From: Baffinella frigidus
Taxonomy: Eukaryota > Cryptophyceae > Cryptomonadales > Baffinellaceae
Direction of reading: 5' to 3'
Assembly: GCA_026770585.1 (NCBI GenBank)
Contig: MU646356.1
Location: 67,578 to 88,440, forward strand
DNA: 20,863 bases
The translations under genes and the position numbers were made by a program. The first letter of the stretch is position 1. The number at the start of each line of letters is the position of its first letter. The notes beneath the pieces are model-generated. The model did not search any database. It was not told the DNA's origin and was given only the letters and a program-made list of their open reading frames with translations. This document shows, piece by piece, positions 14,701-19,347 of this stretch.

Positions 14701-17700
14701 CATCTCGTCTCTCAGAGAAGCACAGACCAAGAGAAGAGGCCAGGCCGAGGGGTATACGCTCGTGGAACTACGGGAGGTTTATCCGCGGTACCAGAGCCGA
14801 GATTTGGAGCGGCATCTTGCTATCGTGTACCTTCCGTACCAGGTCGCTCTTGGGGCAGGGTTCAGCGTTTCGGTTTTAGGCGTTAGGTTTGCGAGTTTAG
14901 GCGCAGGGCCGTTGCAATTGAAACTGCAGGGGTTAGATGCAGGGCCATTACATTTCAAATAAAGGCATCAGAGCGGCTGCTACGCACCTCTTTCCTGCAG
15001 GACGGGTGGACTCGCGGGGTGTACCTCCAGACAAGGTGTCGTGGACTGTAGGGTTTAGGGTTTGGGGTGTGGGGTAAACCTTAAAACCCTCACAAATTCA
15101 GTGTAAACCTTACATCCCAATCAAACCAGTTAGTGACTGTCGTTGTTGGCAGGTGTCGGTGATGGCACTGTTCGAGCGGTTGGCGGCTGGCATCCCCGTA
15201 TTCGCCCCGTCCCTCGACCTCCTCGTCGAGGTCCTTTCAACAACACCATCTCGATTTGATTTACATTTTAATCTGAAGGTTCGCCATGCTGTTCCCTCTT
15301 GTTTGGCCATGGTGTTCGCTCTTGTTTAGCCATGGTGTTTCCTCCCCCGTGCGCCTTCCCCCTCAACGGTTGGCAGCAGGCATCCCCGCCTTCGCCCCGT
15401 CCCTCGACCTCCTCGTCGAGGTGCTCTTCTCCTCTCAACCGGATTGGCGGGGATGCTCCGTCGCTCAATATCCTCGTCGAAGTTCCCTCATCAGCAAAAA
15501 GTGTCGTGATTTACATTTTTATTTGATGTGGTTGACATTTTAGATCTGGTGTGTACCCATGGTGTGTACCCATGGTGCTCCCCCCGCCTCCCCCGTGCGC
15601 CTCCCTCTCCTCCCTATGTGCAGAGGGAGTTGCCTCCCGCGGGGAACATTTCAGGATCAGGGTTGAGGGTTTCGACTTGAGGGTAGGCATTCACCTGAGA
15701 TCTGCGTCTTCCGAGGAGGCGACCCCCGCTGAGTCAGTAATTGATTTGACTCTCAGTCACCAGGTGATTTGCATTTAAGTCGCTAGGTGATTTTTTGCTG
15801 AGTGAGTTCCTTTCCATTCCATGAGGCATTCCGCAAGGGTTTGGTGTCCCGGGAGGTTCAGACACTGAGCGGAGCACACCCGAGCGAGTTAATGACGCGC
15901 GCGGTCGAACGGATAACTCAGGGCCGGCGTGGTGTTGTGAGGGCTCGACCACTGGCTGGGGGCTGGCGTGGTCTTGTAAGGTTTTGAGCACTGGCTGAAG
16001 GCTGGCGTGGCGGTGTCAGAGTTTGCACACTGGCTGGGGGATGGCGTGGTTTTTGCGAGGGTTGGAACACTGACTGAGAGATGGCGTGGTGTTGTGAGGG
16101 GTGGGACCAACAACTGAGGGCTGGCTTGGTGCGCAGTGGCACATGCGGTTCGGGCTTGTTTTCGAGCGCCGCGCCGACTGGCAGGTGTCCTTCCCCCGTC
16201 TTATCTCAGATAAACACTTTTAAAAGTCGTTTTCCTAAGTCAACTCCCCCACAAATCTGTCAACTTATGCTTTACTCTGCGAGCCCGTACGCATAAGTCG
16301 CCGGATTTGTGGGGGAGTTGACTTAGGAAAACGACTTTTAAAAGTGTTTATCTGAGATAAGTCCCCAACCACCAGTCACCCTCTGGCGATTCCCTATCGC
16401 ATCACATAGCGAGACAGTCCTTGATTGCTCATATATCGCACCGATTGGCAGGCGCCACCCCCACCCTCCCGGCCCTGCTTTGACGCCGATTGCTGAAGCT
16501 CTTCGCGCATTAGGGGGTAAGGGGGTGGGGGTGCTCACACCCTGGGGTCGCCAACAGGCGCTCCCCACTAGCATCAACAGGCGCTCCCCACTAGCATCAA
16601 CAGGCGCTCCCCACTAGCATCGCTGATCAGCGAGAGAGATCTTGATTGCTGCCAACTCGGCCGCCATCGTGAATCGGCTTCTGTGCCTGGCAACTACGCA
16701 TGCGAGCGTCTCCACTCGGCGATGTGCCAGGAGAGTCATGTCCTGTCATTCCACGCATATCTCCCGAAAACCAAATCCTACATCTGCCTGGCGGTGATAG
16801 GGTATCAATGTGGTGTGTTCCCCGGACAAATGCAGTGCGGGTTGACCTGTCCGCATGTGTGCCTTCTCTACATGACTCAGTTGCTTTACAGCACAGAAAA
16901 ATACCACGCTCGCATGCCTCTCCGCGCGGGCTGACCGTTCCGTGTGGGGTGACATTTCACAGACGGCCGGGCAGCGCAGAGGGAGTCTTGTGGGACCGCA
17001 CCCAAATGCCTCAGCGGCACTTCGCGACCACGATCCAAACGACGAACGCGACCCCGCTGCTGTCAGGTCTCTCCCATCCACGATGGGGCACCGGTTATGG
17101 ACCTACCACGTCCTCCGTCGCATTTCCTCTGCGCCTTCCCCCGTGCCACTGATCGTTCTCTCAGACACTGCATTTACCGCGCGCGGGACTAGCTGACATG
17201 CATATTCTGTGCCGTGACACTTTGCATGCGAGTTTTTCGCGGCATCGACAGCTCGCTCCTTGGCAGTCTTTTGACGAAGCTGTGTGTGTGTTTGTGTTGG
17301 CGCAGATACTGGCTCGGCCTGAGCGACATTTATACCACGCCAGGTATGTCCCGTGTGTACCGTCTCCTCACTCCAAGCATCTTTTCCTGTCTGCACTATG
17401 TATGGTCATCGACAGCAAAGGGATGACATTTGAAACTGATGCACCAGCCTTGTACACAAGGCCTCAAAATGGTGTGACCTCAATTTTGAGTAACCCCTGT
17501 AACGCATGTGTATTGACCGGCAGGCGTGCTGCTTTTCAACTCATGGGAGCACCTTCTCGACCTCCTTCGCGAAGTTGACCTATGCGAGGCACTCCCCGTG
17601 CCGTATATCCTACATTACACGTTGCGCATGCTGAACACTAGGTTATTGCGTTGGCCGCCGCGGTCGTGAGACCTCACTCGAGTGACGGTCACTCCAGGTG

Positions 17701-18853
17701 CGAGGCACTTCCCTTCTGTATGCTTCCTTCTTCATTCCTGCTTCCTCCTTTATATTTCCACCATCATCGTTCCTCATTCATATGTCCTCCTGCATCCTGC
17801 ATCCTGCATCCTGCATCCTACATCTTTCTGCATTGCTTTTGCGTGTTGCTTCTTTGTTCTTGCCTCATCCTTCCGCATGAATCATGTATTTTGCCTCATC
17901 CATCCGTTCCCCGCTTTCATAAAATCACCATCCAACGTCCAAAAGGCGCTGCATTCGTGCCGACTGAAAAAACGGGGGGTTCCAATCTGAAAGTGGTGAG
18001 GATTTCAAACTTGAAAGAGGGGGGGGTCGCAAGGTTGACAAGAGGCGGGGTTGGCAGGTATCGCGCGGGTTGCTGGAGGAGCAAGGGACGCGGGAGGAGG
18101 AGGTGCACTCTGCGTGGAAGGAGGTACTCCCCTTGCTGTGGCTTACATCCTATCCCTTAAGTGTCTAGTAGGCGCATACGCCCTACCGTAGGGTCCTAGG
18201 ACCTGGCTGGGACCTTTTCCCATGGGCACTTAATGGATAGCACGACCACGGGACATTCAGAGGCAAACGAGGATTGACGGTAGCCCGATACACAGCTAGC
18301 TCTATCATTGGAAGGATACACTCAGGAGGTGAGCAACATACGAATATGGGTGCGTGAATCTGCACCCGCGCCCCTACTGGCATCCCTCACACACGCGGGC
18401 AAGCACCATATATCAAGGACCGTGGAAAGTCGATGTTATGTTGAGGAAGCTCGCCAAGTAGCCCCAGGAGATATGTCAGAAACCGTGCCTGCCCCTCGCG
18501 ATGCCCCCCCCGACCACAACCGCGCGATACCTCAGACACGGCCCTTCTGGGGGTACAGTCCCGTGCAGGATGACTGGAGCCCTGTGGATACAGTGTCGTG
18601 TAGGATAACCGGTGTGACTTAAGGACATGGCCCGCGTGATGTTGAAGCATGGCCTTTTCACAGAACCAGGTCCGGTGTCCGCCTGTGTTGGGAGCTCGAA
18701 GAACCTCACGGACCTGAAGGACGCTTGACCTGCTCTGTGTGGCGGCAGGTGTTGTCAGAGGTTGTCGGGGGGGCGCTGCCAGGGGGACGGCCTCTGCCGC
18801 GTGGCACCTTCCAGGATGCAATGCGTGAGCTGTACCCCTCGCTGGCCCTGTGA
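8438..18853 (+). CDS. conserved algal-type protein of unknown function, possibly glycosyltransferase-like, 17 or more exons
   Basis: Exons 8818-8901, 9181-9288, 9791-9877, 10290-10331, 10982-11029, 11862-11924, 12158-12216, 12930-13025, 13789-13822, 14224-14277, 14690-14842, 15153-15230, 16975-17066, 17306-17343, 17524-17597, 18058-18123 and 18749-18853 join without a phase conflict into 426 codons plus stop. Blocks in order: EWDVGAGWWPGLW, YVLWNADLHIGPIGDV, SLSAHCASRGTCATSLK, VLSRENAMEL, IMCAHPAALCEAF-IPFNRA, LTTRLDLGR, IVANNHYDAAYLDYFTG, VLIDACDPTR, ELREVYPRYQSRDLERH-LAIVYLPYQ, VSVMALFERLAAGIPVFAPS, HDPNDERDPAAVRYWLGLSD, FNSWEHLLDLLREVDL and FQDAMRELYPSL. From memory these belong to a family common in algal genomes and annotated hypothetical; GIPVFAPS-type loops suggest a nucleotide-sugar fold, but no function is proven. 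The 5' end is unresolved: an ATG at 8438 (MARTPEINVESGTSQ) is a candidate. An exon may be missing between 15231 and 16974. It could also be fused to the GT6 gene. Confidence 0.75.
8668..8833 (+). repeat. three copies of the GAATGGGA(C/T)GT exon start
   Basis: GAATGGGACGTGTGG (8668), GAATGGGGCATGG (8779, after CGCAG) and GAATGGGATGTGGG (8818, after TTGGCAG, used). The second soon hits a TGA. This is the same exon-start amplification seen elsewhere in the window. Confidence 0.65.
8818..8901 (+). CDS. gene 3 exon, EWDVG block
   Basis: The acceptor GGCAG|GA, phase 0. Codes for EWDVGAGWWPGLWGSK then PRFVPRILNLAK. The donor is GTCCCT. The next 280 bp (8902-9180) is pyrimidine-rich intron with CTCTC/CTCGCATCTC repeats. 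Confidence 0.75.
9181..9288 (+). CDS. gene 3 exon, NADLHIGPIGDV block
   Basis: The acceptor ATCAG|GA, phase 0. Codes for DKAKLVGGAAGSTGGGNR then YVLWNADLHIGPIGDVGE. The donor GTGCGCTCCC translates as VRSLL, resembling the next exon's VMRAL. Confidence 0.75.
9289..9790 (+). repeat. intron with CAACCC hairpins, 23-bp inverted repeat and (CTCG)n
   Basis: CAACCCT/AGGGTTG repeats with small hairpins (GGGTTGAGC-gat-GCTCAACCC near 9334; CTGAGAGTGCG at 9412-9422 with its complement at 9437-9447). A 23-bp inverted repeat, two mismatches, at 9582-9604 and 9621-9643. Then (CT)n and about ten CTCG units, 9657-9752. Confidence 0.75.
9791..9877 (+). CDS. gene 3 exon, SLSAHC block
   Basis: The acceptor GGTAG|GT, phase 0. 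Codes for VMRALGVDVREESLSAHC then ASRGTCATSLK. The spacing of SLSxHC and GTCATxLK is a family hallmark as I recall it. The donor is GTGCCC. Confidence 0.78.
9878..10289 (+). other. intron, no gene recognised
   Basis: Contains CAATTTGCAA/AATTGCAAA-type short repeats around 9925 and 10120-10148. No coding block of the family is seen. Confidence 0.5.
10290..10331 (+). CDS. gene 3 exon, VLSRENAMEL
   Basis: The acceptor GGGCAG|GT. Codes for VLSRENAMELGDNP, continuing CATSLK in the family order. The donor GTGAGC is canonical. A short C-rich heptamer tract (10337-10378) follows immediately. Confidence 0.7.
10332..10981 (+). repeat. intron with opposed heptamer tracts and pyrimidine repeats
   Basis: The C-rich tract at 10337-10378 and G-rich tract at 10776-10822 are opposed. 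Between them CTC(T/G)CATATCTTCCCGCGCTCTC-type repeats echo those at 8910-9060. Copies of GCTGAATACGTGAA/GAACACGTGAAC lie at 10871-10960. Confidence 0.6.
10982..11029 (+). CDS. gene 3 exon, VFEAYISGG
   Basis: The acceptor GAGCAG|GT. Codes for VFEAYISGGGPADADL. The donor is GTTGCC, phase 0. It fits the FFxxY...D position before the CAHP block. Confidence 0.65.
11136..11375. mobile_element. 240-bp foldback/MITE-like inverted-repeat element
   Basis: The left arm TATTGTAGAA...GGCTCCGCGCGG (11136-11160) is matched inversely by CCGCGCGGAGCC...TTCTACAATA (11351-11375). Inner arms also pair (GGAGGTCAGGAACGTC against GACG...TCTCCTGACCTC). The centre is AT-rich. It lies in an intron of gene 3 and has no coding capacity. 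I see no clear target-site duplication. Confidence 0.7.
11496..11861 (+). repeat. two decayed copies of the IMCAHP exon start, with heptamer array between
   Basis: ATTATGTGTACGCCCCCTGC (11521) and ATTATGTGCGCGCACCCTGC (11792) copy the functional exon start at 11862, each preceded by a related stretch ending in CAG (GAGCTCACGCG..GGAC..CAG). A CCCTACA-type array (11612-11758) separates the first two. Confidence 0.8.
11862..11924 (+). CDS. gene 3 exon, CAHPAALCEAF block
   Basis: The acceptor ATGCAG|AT. Codes for IMCAHPAALCEAFIPF then NRALV. The (S/A)HP...CE...PFN pattern is central to the family. The donor GTAACCCTCA translates as VTLN, like the next exon's VYLT. Confidence 0.8.
11925..12157 (+). 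repeat. intron with C-rich heptamer-like tract
   Basis: Degenerate CCCTACA/ACCGCTAA-type repeats from about 11944 to 12055, in transcription sense. Confidence 0.7.
12158..12216 (+). CDS. gene 3 exon, LTTRLDLGR
   Basis: The acceptor GTGCAG|GT, phase 0. Codes for VYLTTRLDLGRLHRTAALQ plus AG of Arg. The donor GTGGTC is in phase 2. Joins RWLDTL of the next exon. Confidence 0.75.
12203..12500 (+). repeat. amplified exon-junction motif CCAGAGGTG
   Basis: The exon end plus intron start CTCCAGAGGTGG recurs inside the intron as CTCCAGAGGTGAAGG (12333), TTCAGAGGTGAAC (12386), CTCGAGAGGTGAAGG (12441) and CTCGAGAGGTAAAGG (12467). Each is a potential AG|GT site. CGTGAGGTACCCCTG at 12484-12498 matches the end of the 117-bp element at 19727. 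Confidence 0.65.
12930..13025 (+). CDS. gene 3 exon, IVANNHYDAAYLDYFTG
   Basis: The acceptor TATAG|GT, phase 2. Codes for WLDTLGQIATRADGA then IVANNHYDAAYLDYFTG. The donor is GTCTGT, phase 2. The VANNxYDxxYxxYFTG block is the best-conserved part of the family in my memory. Confidence 0.82.
13026..13788 (+). repeat. intron with C-rich tract and 24-bp-arm palindrome
   Basis: A CCCTAAA/CCCTCAA-like tract at about 13030-13222. A palindrome with 24-bp arms and one mismatch at 13407-13430 and 13432-13455 (core GAAGGGGTGATACAC). The remainder shows no exon I can defend. Confidence 0.75.
13789..13822 (+). CDS. gene 3 small exon, FHPLTAG
   Basis: The acceptor TTGCAG|A completes Gly in phase 2. Codes for AGMCFHPLTAG. 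The donor GTATGCGCTCCC is in phase 0. Both phases match neighbours, but the exon is only 34 nt. Confidence 0.5.
13978..14277 (+). repeat. three copies of the VLxDxxDxTR exon start
   Basis: After a CGCAG, 13978 reads VLVDACDATR, 14106 VLSDDSDATR and 14224 VLIDACDPTR. Upstream intron text (AACCCGCGTT..(T/C)CGCAG) is also shared by the first and third. Units carry GGGATG(G)AACCCCACA and heptamer pieces. Confidence 0.8.
14224..14277 (+). CDS. gene 3 exon, VLIDACDPTR
   Basis: Codes for VLIDACDPTRCPPFRQQG. Phase 0 at both ends, donor GTCCAT. It is chosen over the two upstream copies because it is open to an in-phase donor. Confidence 0.6.
14278..14689 (+). repeat. intron with diverged tandem duplication
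   Basis: GGCGTCTGGGCGCTGCAGCGCAAGCGGG (about 14417) is repeated as GGCGTGTGGGCGCTGCAGCACAAGTGGG (about 14538), about 121 bp apart. GCTG(G/T)CATC repeats follow. No exon is accepted here. Confidence 0.6.
14690..14842 (+). CDS. gene 3 exon, ELREVYPRYQ..HLAIVYLPYQ
   Basis: Codes for VASLISSLREAQTKRRGQ, AEGYTLVELREVYPRYQ and SRDLERHLAIVYLPYQ. The acceptor AACAG|GT is preferred for the AG|GT pattern; an acceptor at 14660 would add LLTRLEKQ but breaks phase with the previous exon. The donor GTCGCT begins an intron translating as VALGAGF, like the next exon's VSVMALF. Confidence 0.82.
14843..15152 (+). repeat. intron with degenerate G-rich then C-rich heptamer pieces
   Basis: TTTAGGC/TTTAGGG-like sequence at about 14870-14920 and 15047-15077, then C-rich CCTTAAAACCC to about 15120. 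No gene is seen. Confidence 0.6.
15153..15230 (+). CDS. gene 3 exon, GIPVFAPSLDLL
   Basis: The acceptor TGGCAG|GT. Codes for VSVMALFERLAAG then IPVFAPSLDLLVE. The donor is GTCCTT, phase 0. Confidence 0.82.
15371..15485 (+). repeat. tandem copies of the FAPSLDLLVE exon end
   Basis: 15371-15420 repeats 15181-15230 with only a few changes (AAGIPAFAPSLDLLVE), offset 190 bp. A third, weaker copy at about 15443-15482 reads GDAPSLNILVEV. GATTTACATTTT follows the first and third copies. Confidence 0.8.
15913..16135 (+). repeat. 39-40 bp minisatellite, about 5-6 copies
   Basis: GGCGTGGT.TTGT(G/A)AGG......CACTGGCTG units recur at 15926, 15965, 16004, 16043, 16083 and 16123 within the intron of gene 3. 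Confidence 0.85.
16200..16361. mobile_element. perfect palindromic foldback element, 58-bp arms
   Basis: 16200-16257 and 16304-16361 are exact reverse complements (arm begins CTTATCTCAGATAAACAC and ends CCCCCACAAATC), 58 of 58. The 46-nt loop carries a further ACTTATGC/GCATAAGT pair. It lies in an intron of gene 3, is AT-richer than its surroundings and encodes nothing. It could be a recent MITE or a hairpin RNA precursor. Confidence 0.9.
16552..16620 (+). repeat. three perfect 23-bp tandem repeats
   Basis: The unit CAACAGGCGCTCCCC-ACTAGCAT is repeated exactly three times without spacers. Intronic. Confidence 0.9.
16621..16974 (+). other. intron end, no exon resolved
   Basis: Open frames exist but none shows a family block. 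The family would be expected to have about 30-40 more residues between DLLVE and HDPND, so an undetected exon may lie here or in 15486-15912. Confidence 0.35.
16975..17066 (+). CDS. gene 3 exon, HDPNDERDPAAVR
   Basis: After GGGCAG the frame codes RRGSLVGPHPNASAALR then DHDPNDERDPAAV and AG of Arg. The end is sure (donor GTCTCT, phase 2); the exact start is less so. Confidence 0.72.
17306..17343 (+). CDS. gene 3 exon, YWLGLSDIYTTP
   Basis: A 38-nt exon after GCGCAG. Completes Arg, then YWLGLSDIYTTP and the first base of Gly. The donor is GTATGT. Confidence 0.75.
17524..17597 (+). CDS. gene 3 exon, FNSWEHLLDLLREVDL
   Basis: The acceptor CGGCAG|GC, phase 1. Codes for VLLFNSWEHLLDLLREVDL then CEALP. 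The donor is GTGCCG, phase 0. Confidence 0.75.
17598..18057 (+). repeat. intron with (CATCCTG)n and pyrimidine-rich tract
   Basis: A four- to five-unit CATCCTG heptamer repeat at 17786-17824 inside a long TTCCTGCTTCCTCC-like pyrimidine tract. No coding block. Confidence 0.7.
18058..18123 (+). CDS. gene 3 exon, VSRGLLEEQGTREEEV
   Basis: The acceptor TGGCAG|GT. Codes for VSRGLLEEQGTREEEV then HSAWKE. The donor GTACTC is in phase 0. Read-through would end in the 91-bp element at 18150, so splicing is favoured. Confidence 0.72.
18150..18240. mobile_element. 91-bp MITE-like element, 14-bp inverted ends
   Basis: CTATCCCTTAAGTG at 18150-18163 is matched by CACTTAATGGATAG at 18227-18240 (13 of 14). 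The inside carries GGGTCCTAGGACC. A related single end (TATCCCTTAAGTGGCCAG) lies near 12562 and a related element at 20373. Confidence 0.65.
18749..18853 (+). CDS. gene 3 terminal exon
   Basis: The acceptor GGCAG|GT, phase 0. Codes for VLSEVVGGALPGGRPLPRG then TFQDAMRELYPSLAL and TGA at 18851. It joins AWKE of the previous exon. Confidence 0.78.
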   Translation: MLSEVVGGALPGGRPLPRGTFQDAMRELYPSLAL

Positions 18854-18984
18854 TTACCCAGTGTCGACACAAGGGGGCCTGCGGTTGGATGCAGGGGCAC
18901 CCGCTCGTGCTCGCGTGTGGCTGGCTGTACGTGTAGAGGTGTTGACGTAGTGAATGTAGGGGCATGAAGCTCGGATGGCTGGCG

Positions 18985-18990
18985 AATAAA
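18985..18990 (+). terminator. AATAAA polyadenylation-like signal of gene 3
   Basis: AATAAA 131 bp after the gene 3 stop codon. It is a short motif, so weak evidence alone. Confidence 0.3.
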
Positions 18991-19210
18991 AGTCAGATAA
19001 TTGTACAAAATGATCACACACAGCACCCCGTGTACTGCCACACACGGTGGCAAAGGTGCAAGTCGGTTGGACGACTTGAAGTGTCTTCCGGTTTCTGGAA
19101 ACCATTTGCGTATTGGGGCGCATCAAGACCCCCGTACAAGTGTTGCCAGGCTTTATGAAGAGGTGAGGTGAAGGTTGCCAGAAAGTCACACCGCCCTTCA
19201 CCAATCATTA
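18991..19210. other. intergenic region between convergent genes
   Basis: Untranslated tails of gene 3 (plus) and gene 4 (minus) presumably share this stretch. I see no other feature. Confidence 0.4.
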
Positions 19211-19216
19211 TTTATT
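19211..19216 (-). terminator. AATAAA overlapping the gene 4 stop codon
   Basis: The minus strand reads TGAATAAATAATG, so AATAAA begins with the last base of the stop codon. Confidence 0.35.
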
Positions 19217-19347
19217 CAAACCAGATCGTGTCTCTTAAACACGGCAGCAGCCCCCGAGACGGACTCCTGCTGGGACTGTGACGATCGAGACTTCCTGAGA
19301 TCAAGACTTTCTGTGTCGAGCATCACGCCCTCCTCGACCAAGCGCTC
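19216..19347 (-). CDS. gene 4 terminal exon
   Basis: The acceptor AGTAG|GA. Codes for ERLVEEGVMLDTESLDLRKS, RSSQSQQESVSG and AAAVFKRHDLV, then TGA. The open frame, charged helical start and polyadenylation-like signal at the stop support this strand over the longer plus-strand frame. Confidence 0.65.
   Translation of the reverse strand, partial: ERLVEEGVMLDTESLDLRKSRSSQSQQESVSGAAAVFKRHDLV

Noticed and set aside
16552-16620. CRISPR-like array
   Set aside because: Three identical 23-bp units have no spacers and lie within a eukaryotic intron; a plain tandem repeat.
16983-17003. VLWDRT in another frame overlapping the HDPND exon
   Set aside because: It would need a frameshift to reach HDPNDERDPAAVR. 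The family might have a similar motif nearby, but this overlap is probably chance.
18308-18622. 104-residue plus-strand open frame
   Set aside because: It lies inside the intron between gene 3 exons 18058-18123 and 18749-18853. It has no motif, and its end contains a short tandem repeat (CAGT..CGTG(C/T)AGGAT).
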